From the NCBI GenBank assembly GCA_029561345.1, contig JAKQJC010000007.1, positions 1 through 64,000 of the forward strand: a stretch of DNA of 64,000 bases, read 5' to 3'. Of the stretch, positions 25,243 to 33,781 are shown in pieces. The translations under genes were made by a program, and so were the position numbers. The notes under the pieces were generated by a model, which did not search any database, was not told the origin of the DNA, and worked only from the letters and a program-made list of their open reading frames with translations. Every line of letters starts with the position of its first letter. The stretch's first letter is position 1. The stretch is from Chloroflexota bacterium (GTDB lineage Bacteria > Chloroflexota > Anaerolineae > Anaerolineales > Anaerolineaceae).

Positions 25243-25272
25243 AGTGTATCACAGCCGTCCGGCCCCTGTCAA
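25243..25272 (-). promoter_or_regulatory. Promoter of the rsgA leader
   Basis: On the minus strand TTGACA (25267-25272), 18-nt spacer, TACACT (25243-25248), with the start near 25236, about 43 nt before the leader ATG. The -35 lies within a short inverted repeat CCCCT-TGAC-AGGGG, which could be an operator. It begins 29 nt beyond the stop of the upstream gene. Confidence 0.75.
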
Positions 25273-25300
25273 GGGGTTTCGAAAATTCGCCTGGCGGAGT

Positions 25301-26821
25301 TCAATTCAGCGTCACCATCTCATAATTCAGGTTTTCATCCACAAAGTGGAGATACAGGCATTTCAGGTTTTCACTCCCGGTCATCCAGGCGGCACGGCCG
25401 TCGAGCATAAAGGCGTCGTCGCCGCGCGGCAGGTGGTAGTCGCTGGTGATCAGGGTGGCCGGGCGCAGAATAGTCCCTTCGTCATCTATCAGCATGGCAT
25501 AGACGCCGTGGTAGTCGCTTTCCCACCAGTTTCCTGTGTTCCGCCATTCTTCCCACAGGGCAATGTAACGGTCGCCGCCCAGGGCCACCAGCTTGGGGCG
25601 CTCGGCGTGCAAATTGGAGGCGTCCGAATAGGCCGTCAGCCATTTCAGCCGGTTGGTGCGCGATGTGCCGGAGGAGGTCACGGTCAGGGTATCCGGCAGG
25701 TTGGGGTCAATGCTGTTGTCGCTGCCCTTCACCCGCACCATGGCCAGGTTGCGCGCCCCGTTGATGGTTTCGGCGGTGGCGGCATTGCCCTCGGTGACAA
25801 AAAGGGCCAGGTATTTGTAGGTGGGATCCCCTTCGATCAGTGCGAGGTTGCCCAGGCGGGTGTAGGTGACATTATCGCCAAGGCTGCCCTTGATGTGAAA
25901 GAGTGGGTAGCTGGTGTGGTTGCGGGCAAAAACAATATAGCGGGGGTAGGCGTCGCCCAGGTGATGCTCAATGATGCCGGCGCCGTCGTACAGCAGGCGT
26001 TCATCGAAGGAGTGGCTCACCCAGACCGACGAAGTGCGCGTGACGGCGCCGGTGGCGGCGTTCAGGCGGGTGGATAGGGCCTTCTGGTGGCGTGTGCCGT
26101 TGAGCTTGGGGTCAGGCCCGGTGTTGATGCCGTGTACCAGAGCGATCTCGTTTCCACCCACCAGCAGGCGCGAGGTGGCCGCCACCATGGGGTTGATGAT
26201 CATTTCCGCATTGGCGTTAAAATTGTGACGGGCGATGTCAAGATCAATATTGAACAGCACGCTGCCCGCGGCGTCGAGCTTGACCACGCGCACAATGTTG
26301 CTGCGGTAGGTGTTAGCAGGCGGGTAGGTGGCATTGACCACGTCATCTTCATATATCCCCGTGGCGTAGTAGCGGCTGCCGGAACTGTCGATGGAAAGCC
26401 CCATCACCAAATCAATAAACGGCATGTTCGTCAGGGCCTGGGTCACCTTGTAACCGGAGCCGGTGATGACAGGTTCAACGTGCAGCAGCACTGCCTTCCA
26501 GGCGGTGGCATCGTTGTAATCCTGCGCCAGCACATCCAGTTCAGTGCCATCAGAGGCAACAATGATTTGCGGCGTCATGCCGTAATTGGAAGACCAGCTC
26601 TCCGGACCGTTCAGGTCGTATAGATTGACGTCAAATGGAGTCAGCACCGAGGAAACCGGGATGCTGGATTCCGGCCCAACCACCATCGGCAAAAACAGGC
26701 GGGTTTCGTTCGGAACGCCAGGAACCGCTGTTTGCACAGCCGATTGCGCCGCCCCTGCAGGGATCAGCGCAGCCAGAATCAACAAAAAAGAAACCAGACG
26801 CATAATCCGTTGAGACATCAT
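25301..26821 (-). CDS. Secreted protein of unknown function with post-signal LFLPMVV motif
   Basis: 506 aa. Signal peptide with hydrophobic core MRLVSFLLILAALIPAG, cleavage near AAQSA. Directly after it comes ETRLFLPMVVG, the short hydrophobic motif also seen at the end of other secreted proteins here. The rest is beta-rich with repeated 'I.V....G' and 'RYYATGIY', 'RYIVFARNH', 'YIALWEEWRN' type strands, compatible with a beta-propeller, but no named family is recognised. GGAGGGATG gives the start (two adjacent Met codons). Likely exported and perhaps surface-held. Probably transcribed alone, since the downstream rsgA leader has its own promoter. Confidence 0.82.
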   Translation of the reverse strand: MMSQRIMRLVSFLLILAALIPAGAAQSAVQTAVPGVPNETRLFLPMVVGPESSIPVSSVLTPFDVNLYDLNGPESWSSNYGMTPQIIVASDGTELDVLAQDYNDATAWKAVLLHVEPVITGSGYKVTQALTNMPFIDLVMGLSIDSSGSRYYATGIYEDDVVNATYPPANTYRSNIVRVVKLDAAGSVLFNIDLDIARHNFNANAEMIINPMVAATSRLLVGGNEIALVHGINTGPDPKLNGTRHQKALSTRLNAATGAVTRTSSVWVSHSFDERLLYDGAGIIEHHLGDAYPRYIVFARNHTSYPLFHIKGSLGDNVTYTRLGNLALIEGDPTYKYLALFVTEGNAATAETINGARNLAMVRVKGSDNSIDPNLPDTLTVTSSGTSRTNRLKWLTAYSDASNLHAERPKLVALGGDRYIALWEEWRNTGNWWESDYHGVYAMLIDDEGTILRPATLITSDYHLPRGDDAFMLDGRAAWMTGSENLKCLYLHFVDENLNYEMVTLN

Positions 26822-26940
26822 CCCTCCCTTTCATTTTTCAGGGTCGTACGAGGTTTAAATCAGTAAAAACCTGATGTGAAGATCACGTTCATGGATCAAA
26901 GCCCAATTTCTTCTCCCATTTCCGGCTCAAACCAGCGTCA

Positions 26941-28689
26941 TCACGGCTCGCCCAGGATGGCTGGAGCCGGCGGATTTCCCACCCGCGGCCAGAGCAAATT
27001 GAGCGCCGGGCCGGGGTCAGGCTTGTCGTTGATCCGGTAATGGCCCATCACCGCCTCCAGCGGCAGGTTCCAGCGCGCGCGGATATCCGCCACCAGCACC
27101 CGCAGGGCCGCCAGCTGCGCCGGGGGATATTCCTCCCAGAAGCGGTAGCGGAAAGCATTCAGATAATCTTCATAGATGGGGCCGTTGAAATCCTCTGGAT
27201 AAAGGATCGGGCCGGTGTTGACCAGTTCAATGCCGATGGACTGCTGGTAAGGCTCGATCATGCGCCCGTTGGGCAGGTCGCAGATCGGACACGATTCGCG
27301 GCAGCCGGTGCGGTAGCCGTAACAGGACACATGCATGGCACCCAGCTCTTCGGGCACCATCTGCACCACCGCCCCGCTGCGGTCAATGATGTAATGGATG
27401 CTGGTGTATTTGGGCTGCTGGAAAGTGGCAATGGAGCCCGTCAGGTCGCCGTCAGTGTAATGCACTACAATGGCTTTGGGTTCGTTATTTCGCACAAAGT
27501 TGCACGAAGGCCTCACACTCAGGCTGCGCGGTAAATCCACCACCGCCTGCAGGCTCAAATCGGTCGGAAACGCCATCGCATCGAGACCCGCCAGCCACTC
27601 AGGGTCGTTGGCCCGCTGCGGCCGCTTGCAGTAATCGGCCAATTTTTGCAGCGGCTCTGGCGTGGTGGTGGGCGATGGCATCGGCGTGGCTGCCGGCACC
27701 GGCAGCGCCGAGCGCTCCGCCTGGTTCAGCATAAAACCGGCAAAACTGCGCCCCTGCGTGCCATGCAGCACCGGGTAAAAGGCTGGGCTGGCCGCCGGGT
27801 AAAACCGCGGCAGCAGGTAAGCGTTGGCTTCCCCTGCTTTCAGAAGCAGGTCGCTGCGGGTGGTCAGGCCAAAGCCGTAGCTGTAGCCGGCGCCGTGCAC
27901 CAGCCCCCCTAGCTTTTCAGAAACTGTGTCCGTCGGGTAGCTGAAGCCGTTCACCGCATGGCCCAACTGCCCGGCCATCACCTTGCGCGCCGCTGCCAGC
28001 TCGCTCTGCAAATCTGCCGGGGTCAGGCCGCGGTAGTCGCTGGGACCCATGCCCATGCTCCCCAGGGTGATCAGTCCTTCGCGCTCCCAGTTGGTCAGCT
28101 CTTTCCAGCAAAACCGGTCTGATTTATCGTCGCATTCCTTGCCCACCACGCTGTCCCTTACGGTCAGGAAAACCAGGGCGTGCAGACCGGTGTTACGCAG
28201 GGTGGGAATCACCTCGTCATAGAACATTTTTCGCCAGGGCCGGTCCAGGTCGATGGTGATGATCACCGGGCGCTCCGCCATAGGCGGCTTTCCCTTCAAT
28301 AGGTCCAGCAGGGCAGGTTCATCCAGGGCAGTGAAACCATTATCCGCCAGCCAGGTCAGTTGTTCCCTGAACCAGGCAGGGGTCATCATCGTTTGACCGT
28401 TTTCGCTGTCATTCAGGCTGCGGTAAGCCAGGGCAAGCGGAACCAGGGGGCCGGCTCCAGCCGGCACGGCCGCCGGAAGGGTGGGTGTGGGGCTTGCCTG
28501 CAGGGTGGGCGCCGCGCAGGGAGAAGGCGTGCTGACAGGTTCCGCCGGGCAGGTTGCCGCGGGTTCAGGGGTGGCGCATGCCGGGCAGGGCGTCGCCTCG
28601 CCAGCCGCCGCCGGGGTGCAGGCTGCCAGCCACAAGAGGGCCAGCAGCGCCATCAGAATCCATCCCTTGCGGCCCAAATCTGCCTTCAT
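26941..28689 (-). CDS. Lipoprotein with degenerate NodB-like domain fused to amidase_2 (peptidoglycan amidase)
   Basis: 582 aa. Lipobox LAAC gives Cys24; a Cys/Pro/Thr-rich linker runs to about residue 80. Residues 83-320 follow the polysaccharide-deacetylase layout (MTPAWFREQLTWLADNGFTAL, PVIITIDLD, NGFSYPTDT). However, TFDDG is replaced by TIDLD, and the region of the His-x3-His metal motif (GSMGMGPSDYRG) has no His. Residues 400-565 form an N-acetylmuramoyl-L-alanine amidase (AIVVHYTDGD with His410, SIHYIIDRSG, GIELVNTG, VMGHYRINDKPDPG with His550 and Asp558). So it probably cleaves peptidoglycan stem peptides, with an inactive carbohydrate-binding front domain. ATG at 28689 overlaps the surE stop as ATGA. 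Confidence 0.88.
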   Translation of the reverse strand: MKADLGRKGWILMALLALLWLAACTPAAAGEATPCPACATPEPAATCPAEPVSTPSPCAAPTLQASPTPTLPAAVPAGAGPLVPLALAYRSLNDSENGQTMMTPAWFREQLTWLADNGFTALDEPALLDLLKGKPPMAERPVIITIDLDRPWRKMFYDEVIPTLRNTGLHALVFLTVRDSVVGKECDDKSDRFCWKELTNWEREGLITLGSMGMGPSDYRGLTPADLQSELAAARKVMAGQLGHAVNGFSYPTDTVSEKLGGLVHGAGYSYGFGLTTRSDLLLKAGEANAYLLPRFYPAASPAFYPVLHGTQGRSFAGFMLNQAERSALPVPAATPMPSPTTTPEPLQKLADYCKRPQRANDPEWLAGLDAMAFPTDLSLQAVVDLPRSLSVRPSCNFVRNNEPKAIVVHYTDGDLTGSIATFQQPKYTSIHYIIDRSGAVVQMVPEELGAMHVSCYGYRTGCRESCPICDLPNGRMIEPYQQSIGIELVNTGPILYPEDFNGPIYEDYLNAFRYRFWEEYPPAQLAALRVLVADIRARWNLPLEAVMGHYRINDKPDPGPALNLLWPRVGNPPAPAILGEP

Positions 28690-29456
28690 GCCAGGTTCCA
28701 TTCTTGCAAAGTGCGGTGCAGGGCATAATCCGTCAGGTCCAGTTCCAGCGGGGTGACGGATACGTAACCCTCCACCAGTGCGCCATAATCGGTGCCGTCT
28801 TCGGCCAGGCCGGTTGGGCTGGCGCCGCCAATCCAATAGTAAGGCCGGCCGCGCGGGTCTTCGCGGCTGTCAAGAGCGTCGTTGTAAATGCGGGTGCCCA
28901 TACGGGTGACGCGCACACCCCTGATTTGATCGTCCGGCAGGTAAGGCACATTGATGCTCAAAATGGCATTCTTCGGCAGTTCATGCGCCAGGGCAGCCGC
29001 AACCACCCGGCGGGCAGCCCGCGCCGCGGGACCAAAATCGGTTTCGCTGATCGGCAGTTCACCGGGGCGATCCAGCGAAACAGCAAAACCGCGCACATCT
29101 GAAATCGCCGCCTCCATGGCCGCCGTCACCGTGCCGGAATAGGTCACATCGTGTCCCACATTGGCGTTGGGGTTGATGCCCGAAACCACCAGGTCAAACG
29201 GATGCTTGAAAAGGCCCAGCATGGCCAGGGCCACACAATCTGAAGGCCCCCCATCCGACATCCACGCCGGAAAACCGTCGGCCAGGCGGGTTTCGCGCAC
29301 GCGCATGGGCCGGTCGAGGGTTTTGGCATGGCCCGAAGCCGACCAGTTGCGGTCTGGCGCCAGAACGGTCACCTCGCCGAGCTGGCGCATCTCCCGGGTC
29401 AGGGCCAGCAGCCCGGGATGGGTGACGCCGTCATCATTGGTGATTAAAATTTGCAT
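28686..29456 (-). CDS. surE: 5'/3'-nucleotidase SurE
   Basis: 256 aa. N-terminal metal site ILITNDDGVTHPGLLAL (the DD pair), then VTVLAPDRNWSASGHAKTL, the DCVALAMLGLF stretch and the DLVVSGINPNANVGHDVTYSGTVTAAMEA block are all family hallmarks. The C-terminal GYVSVTPLELDLTDY is also typical. It dephosphorylates nucleoside monophosphates and short polyphosphates in the cytoplasm. Stop and the start of the next (amidase) gene overlap by 4 nt. It is about 107 nt downstream of the GH25 gene. Confidence 0.97.
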   Translation of the reverse strand: MQILITNDDGVTHPGLLALTREMRQLGEVTVLAPDRNWSASGHAKTLDRPMRVRETRLADGFPAWMSDGGPSDCVALAMLGLFKHPFDLVVSGINPNANVGHDVTYSGTVTAAMEAAISDVRGFAVSLDRPGELPISETDFGPAARAARRVVAAALAHELPKNAILSINVPYLPDDQIRGVRVTRMGTRIYNDALDSREDPRGRPYYWIGGASPTGLAEDGTDYGALVEGYVSVTPLELDLTDYALHRTLQEWNLA

Positions 29457-29563
29457 GGATCAAATCCTTTCAAAACAGCAGGGTTGCAGAGCAGGATGGC
29501 GAACCGCCCGGCGCAAACCGGGCGGCCTGATAAAAATCACAGTTTACGGTCTGGCCGCAGCGA

Positions 29564-30499
29564 TCAGATTTCCTTGATGTAAGGAATGCCAATGCACACC
29601 CAGCGTTCATCCGGAGCGACAATTTTGGCATAATCATTTTCAATGCGTTCGACCTCAATGATTTCATCTTTATGGACCAGACCCAGTGCCGGGAACGACA
29701 TGCCCGGGCCGCCCTGAATCACCAGGTTATCGGCCAGCACCCGGTAAGGCTTGCCCACCGGCCGCGGCCCTGAAGGCTGCAGAAAAGCGTCAAAATCGGC
29801 CTGCGAGCCGTTGAACACATCCATATCCATCGGGAAGGTCACGCCCGGCAGGATGATTTTAGCCGAAAACTGCCAGAATTTCCAGCTCAGCGCGCCGTTG
29901 GGCAGGGTGGGGTTGCTGCCCAGCGAGCCCAGGGTGGTCTGGAACTGCGCCCAGGTCTGGGTGTAGTTCGATTTGTTGTAATCGAAATAGCTGGCCACCC
30001 ACAGCGGCCAGCTGCCAATCCAGCCGGCCAGGCCGGGGGCATAGCTCTGGAACCAGCGCGCCGTATAAACCAGAGTGGGCAGCTTGGCCTGGGCGGCCAC
30101 AATTTCCACGGTTTCCTTGGATACCGCCGAGATCACGTCTGGCGAAAGGCGCGGCACAGCCGTGGCCGGAATTTCCTTGCGATTGAAGCTCCAGAACTTG
30201 TTCCAGTCAGCCCACCACTGTTCCACATCCAGGGCCACAAAATCGGGCCTGAGGGTGTTGATCTGGTTCAGGAAATGGTTGGCATTGGCCGGAGCGCTCT
30301 GGATGGGATCCACCCAGTGATACAGGCCCAGCTTCAGGCCGGCGCTGCGAGCCGCGGTGACATGCTGCAGCAGGCGGTCATCCACCAGGCTGGCGCCGGA
30401 AGTGGCTTTGACAATGACAAATTTGGCGCCGTTTTGCGCCATCTGGACAGCCGGCATGGACGGCTGATAATGACTGATATCAATACCCCAAACAGACAT
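29564..30499 (-). CDS. GH25 muramidase with C-terminal SH3-like domain
   Basis: 311 aa from MSVWGIDISHYQ; GGAGGAAACC before ATG at 30499 decides the start over an ATG 15 nt upstream. The GH25 barrel (1-215) has the N-terminal DISHYQ Asp, KFVIVKATSG, GLYHWVD and the catalytic-pair strand FVALDVEQWW. Residues 245-310 (YRVLADNLVIQGGPG...DEIIEVERI) look like a bacterial SH3 domain for wall binding. No signal peptide is visible, which is unusual for a wall hydrolase and leaves export or cytoplasmic release unexplained. Its neighbours include an amidase lipoprotein, so a cell-wall theme is likely. Confidence 0.9.
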   Translation of the reverse strand: MSVWGIDISHYQPSMPAVQMAQNGAKFVIVKATSGASLVDDRLLQHVTAARSAGLKLGLYHWVDPIQSAPANANHFLNQINTLRPDFVALDVEQWWADWNKFWSFNRKEIPATAVPRLSPDVISAVSKETVEIVAAQAKLPTLVYTARWFQSYAPGLAGWIGSWPLWVASYFDYNKSNYTQTWAQFQTTLGSLGSNPTLPNGALSWKFWQFSAKIILPGVTFPMDMDVFNGSQADFDAFLQPSGPRPVGKPYRVLADNLVIQGGPGMSFPALGLVHKDEIIEVERIENDYAKIVAPDERWVCIGIPYIKEI

Positions 30500-30540
30500 G
30501 GTTTCCTCCTGCAAAATGACCCAGCATGAACAGGCGCTTT

Positions 30541-31269
30541 TCAGGGTTTGCTGATCACACCTTGACTGCCGCCGGTGGTCAGGTCGTAACGCGCGCCCAG
30601 GATTTTCACCCGTCCCTCTTCAACGGCTTCTTTGATGATGGGCGACTCAGCCAGGGATTCCACCGTGCGCATGATATTGACCGAAATGGTATTATCCAGC
30701 AGGGTGCCAGGCAGCTCTTCAGCTTCCCGGACGGCTGGCGTGATGTAATCCACCAGGTATTGAATGGAACCTGCGGCTTTGCCTTGCTTTTCGGTAAGTT
30801 CAACCGTGGCCTTCACCGCGCCGCAGCTTGAATGACCCAAAACCACAATGAGGGGAATGGCCAGCTCTTCCACGCCAAATTGAATGCTGCCCAGGGCGGC
30901 CCTATCCAGCACATGCCCGGCGGTGCGAATGACAAACAGATCGCCCAGGCCGCGGTCAAAAATCAGCTCGGGCGGCACGCGCGAATCCACGCAGCTGAAG
31001 ATGGTGGCAAAAGGCTTCTGACCTTTGGTCAGCTCCTTGCGCCGCGTCATGGTCTGGTTGGGTCTGATCATCTGGTTGGAAACAAAACGCTGCCCGCCTT
31101 CCCACAGGCGGCGGATGGCGCCGTCAGGGGCGGTGATGGGCAGTTCGTTGAGCGGGTTCACCGGCGTGGCGGTGGTGGCGCTGCGTTCGCAGCCGGCCAC
31201 AACCAGGCCGGTGAGCGTGACGCCCAGGCCTTTGAGGAAAGTTCGGCGGGTGATTGGCTGCAATTCCAT
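30541..31269 (-). CDS. Beta-carbonic anhydrase with Tat lipoprotein signal
   Basis: 242 aa from MELQPITRRTFLKG, chosen because GAGGAG lies 7 nt upstream; two in-frame ATGs lie a little further up. The twin-arginine motif ITRRTFLKG and lipobox VAGC (Cys27) predict folded export through Tat and lipid anchoring. Zinc ligands and catalytic dyad are complete: Cys93-x-Asp95-x-Arg97 in FSCVDSRVPPE, and His146 with Cys149 in GHSSCGA. It interconverts CO2 and bicarbonate, here at the outer face of the membrane. Periplasmic or surface beta-class enzymes exist but are less common than cytoplasmic ones. Confidence 0.95.
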   Translation of the reverse strand: MELQPITRRTFLKGLGVTLTGLVVAGCERSATTATPVNPLNELPITAPDGAIRRLWEGGQRFVSNQMIRPNQTMTRRKELTKGQKPFATIFSCVDSRVPPELIFDRGLGDLFVIRTAGHVLDRAALGSIQFGVEELAIPLIVVLGHSSCGAVKATVELTEKQGKAAGSIQYLVDYITPAVREAEELPGTLLDNTISVNIMRTVESLAESPIIKEAVEEGRVKILGARYDLTTGGSQGVISKP

Positions 31270-31352
31270 GAACATGCTCCTCAAAACCGATCTGAATTTA
31301 TTCTACACGATTCAAGGAAAAATGGGAAATGCAAGATTTGGGAGAATTTTAT

Positions 31353-31381
31353 TTGCCCGAAATGGAATTTGATGCTATTTT
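31353..31381 (+). promoter_or_regulatory. Probable promoter of the beta-propeller lipoprotein gene
   Basis: TTGCCC (31353-31358), 17-nt spacer, TATTTT (31376-31381) preceded by TGC (extended -10), 49 nt upstream of the start codon. Divergent from the carbonic anhydrase gene. Confidence 0.45.
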
Positions 31382-31429
31382 TAATGCTGACCCACCCGCA
31401 ATCATTGAGATCAAATTCCGGAGGCTTTC

Positions 31430-32662
31430 ATGAAAAGGCGCCTTTTGATGGTTGCTTTCCTTCTCACCGCCCTGCTCGCCGGCTGCAGCCAGCCGGCCGC
31501 TGTGGAGACCGCGGCCCAGGCCACCCTGCCGCAGCCCAGCGCCGCCCTTCCTCCACCCACGCGCACACCCCTTCCCCCCACCGCCACCCCGACAGCCCTG
31601 CCGCCCACCTTCACGCCCACCCTCACGCCAACCCTCACACCCGCCCCCACCCTGACCGCCACGCCGCTTCCCACTGCCACGCCGGTGCCGCTCAACCCGT
31701 CCGCTTTCCGCCTGATGGTCATGCTGGAAAACGGCGCCATCAATTGGATGACCAGCGACGGCCAGCTTGAAGCCAATATGGCGGGTCCGGTGCCGCCCTA
31801 TGCCAGCCCGGCATACCATGCCGGAAAGAAAAAACTGGCTGCCATTGGCATGGGAGAAATCGGGCAGGCTGTTTTTGTGGGCGGCGCTGACGGCAGCGGG
31901 ATGAAGCTGGTCTTTGAATATCCCATGAATGCACAGATCTATTATGAACAGGCGATGAACCTGCAGTGGTCCGCTGATGGGCGCTACCTGACCATTGAAG
32001 CTGTGGAAGTGAACGCCAACCAGATGGGACTGCCCATGCTGCACATCCTCTCCGCCCAGGGTGCCGTCATAGATATCTATAAATTTGCCGTGCAAGCCCG
32101 GTGGTCCCCGCAGGGGCATGAAATTGCCTATGTGGCCCCGGTGGCGCAGAATCAGTTTGGCGTGGTGGTTCAAAGCATGGATACCGGTAAACGCCAGGTG
32201 CTGCCAAGACCCGAAATGCAGCCCAACGATGCCTGCGACCGTCCGGCATGGCGGCCGGATGGAAAAGCCCTGTTGATGGTCTGCCACATTGGAACCGAAA
32301 GAAACCTGTACCTGACGTCTGCGGATGCTGAGGTCGCCACGCTGCTCGGCGCGTCTAAAGCCACCACCGCTGACTGGTCGCCCGATGGGCAGTTGATTGC
32401 CTTTACCGATGGCAGCAGCCTGTTCATCATGGATGCCAGCGGTGCCAATATCCGCCAGATTGCCACCTCTTCAAAAATTGAAAGCCTTAAATGGTCGCCG
32501 GATGGCCGGCAAATTGCCTTCCTGGCCCGTGTAGCCGGCTGGTCATTGCTGGTGGTGGAACCCAATGGCAACGGGTTGAAGAAGCTGGCCGGCGACCTGG
32601 CCAGCCCCTCTGATGCCGGCACGGCCGTGTTCAGCTGGATTCCCCCACTGGAACAGCCTTAA
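31430..32662 (+). CDS. TolB/WD40-like beta-propeller lipoprotein
   Basis: 410 aa. Lipobox LLAGC (Cys19), a Thr/Pro-rich linker to about residue 85, then beta-propeller blades ending in the PD40 pattern: LQWSADGRYLTIEAV, ARWSPQGHEIAYVAP, PAWRPDGKALLMVC, ADWSPDGQLIAFTDG, LKWSPDGRQIAFLAR. Such exported propellers bind proteins or glycans; the partner is unknown. TCCGGAGG in front of the ATG supports the start. It converges with the ferredoxin-like gene, with only 17 nt between stops. Confidence 0.9.
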   Translation: MKRRLLMVAFLLTALLAGCSQPAAVETAAQATLPQPSAALPPPTRTPLPPTATPTALPPTFTPTLTPTLTPAPTLTATPLPTATPVPLNPSAFRLMVMLENGAINWMTSDGQLEANMAGPVPPYASPAYHAGKKKLAAIGMGEIGQAVFVGGADGSGMKLVFEYPMNAQIYYEQAMNLQWSADGRYLTIEAVEVNANQMGLPMLHILSAQGAVIDIYKFAVQARWSPQGHEIAYVAPVAQNQFGVVVQSMDTGKRQVLPRPEMQPNDACDRPAWRPDGKALLMVCHIGTERNLYLTSADAEVATLLGASKATTADWSPDGQLIAFTDGSSLFIMDASGANIRQIATSSKIESLKWSPDGRQIAFLARVAGWSLLVVEPNGNGLKKLAGDLASPSDAGTAVFSWIPPLEQP

Positions 32663-32679
32663 TCACGTGTTTGGGCGGG

Positions 32680-33507
32680 TCAATTGGGCCGGGGCGGGTT
32701 CACGCTGACCACCTCTGAGAGCATGCGGGTGGCCGCTTCGATCACGTCCGGACGCGTCAGGCGCAAGTGGATGGCCTTCTTGGGGCAGATATCCGCGCAG
32801 TGTCCGCAGCCGCGGCAGGCTTCCGGATTGATCACCGCCCGGCCGTCCTGAATCTGGACGGCCTGCACAAAGCACTGGCTGGCACAGCGCCCGCAGGCCA
32901 CGCAGTCGCCGCTCACCTCAAACTCCACCCCCGGCAGCCGGCTGATTTTGGGCTGGATGACCGGCGGCAGGTGCGGCAGCATGCGGAACAGGCAGCAGCA
33001 GGGGCAGCAGTTGCAGATGGTCATGAGCTGTTTGCCCGGCCGCACCCCCAGCCAAATGGCATCGATGCGCCCGCGGCCGATCATATGAAACAGGCCGGCC
33101 TCCGCGCAGCGCTGCTGGTGAGCCAGAGCCTCTTCCACGGAAGCCATATGCCCCAGTGCCGGGTTGATGTGGGCTGCCGAGGGGCCCAGGAAGATGCAGC
33201 CCAACTCCTGGGGATAATCATGGCAGCCGGCCGCCGTGCGGCAGAGGCATTCCTTCATGATGAAACGGTGGCTGGCGGTGCGGATAAAATGGGCGGCCAG
33301 CTCTCCCGGGACCATGGCGTTTTCCGGGGCGTTAATCGCTTCGCGCACCGTCACCCGCTGCTTGGGCACATAGAGAATGCGGTCATTCTTAAAGAACACC
33401 CGGTTAACCAGCCGGTCCATTAATGGCAGGCTGGCCATCTGCGCCCCCAAAAAGCGCAGTGGAAAGCATTTTTTGATCAGCTCAAATAATAATACCGGGG
33501 CGCCCAT
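32680..33507 (-). CDS. 4Fe-4S ferredoxin-type protein with extra Cys cluster
   Basis: 275 aa from MGAPVLLFEL. Two C-terminal 4Fe-4S sites, CVACGRCASQC and CRGCGHCADICP, form a classical double-cluster ferredoxin fold (about 205-265). The preceding domain (about 60-200) is unassigned and holds KECLCRTAAGC and the dense CNCCPCCCL string, which may bind a further metal site. No membrane segment. The frame is open upstream to 33675, so the start is uncertain: ATG at 33507 gives the compact protein, while one at 33567 is also possible. Probably an electron carrier or an oxidoreductase subunit without an identified partner in this window. Confidence 0.8.
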   Translation of the reverse strand: MGAPVLLFELIKKCFPLRFLGAQMASLPLMDRLVNRVFFKNDRILYVPKQRVTVREAINAPENAMVPGELAAHFIRTASHRFIMKECLCRTAAGCHDYPQELGCIFLGPSAAHINPALGHMASVEEALAHQQRCAEAGLFHMIGRGRIDAIWLGVRPGKQLMTICNCCPCCCLFRMLPHLPPVIQPKISRLPGVEFEVSGDCVACGRCASQCFVQAVQIQDGRAVINPEACRGCGHCADICPKKAIHLRLTRPDVIEAATRMLSEVVSVNPPRPN

Positions 33508-33689
33508 TGTTTGCCTGAACGCGAACCTTTCTGATGCTTGCGAGTGGTCAAAGGCAGGGAAATCCATCCAACCTGCGCAAAAAAAGCCCTGTTCTGGCAG
33601 CGGTTCAAAAAAATGTCCGTTTCCACCGTTTCCAATAACCGGGCCGTGCAGGCGGGTAAGAAAATATCCTGGCAATTCCGCCTGTACAA

Positions 33690-33720
33690 TTGAAAAGGAT
33701 CATCTCTTGCGTAGTATAAT
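33690..33720 (+). promoter_or_regulatory. Probable promoter of the HD-GYP sensor gene
   Basis: TTGAAA (33690-33695), 19-nt spacer, TATAAT (33715-33720). The -10 box overlaps the first in-frame ATG (33719), which argues that translation begins further down, at 33782. Confidence 0.55.
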
Positions 33721-33781
33721 GGTTAAGGACCATATCGTGAAGCCTAAACATCATATTCGTCCCATCCACAAAACAGGGCAT

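Noticed and set aside
29504-29524. GC-rich hairpin between surE and the GH25 gene taken as a terminator
   Set aside because: CCGCCCGG/CCGGGCGG is a good stem but no U tract follows it on the transcribed (minus) strand.
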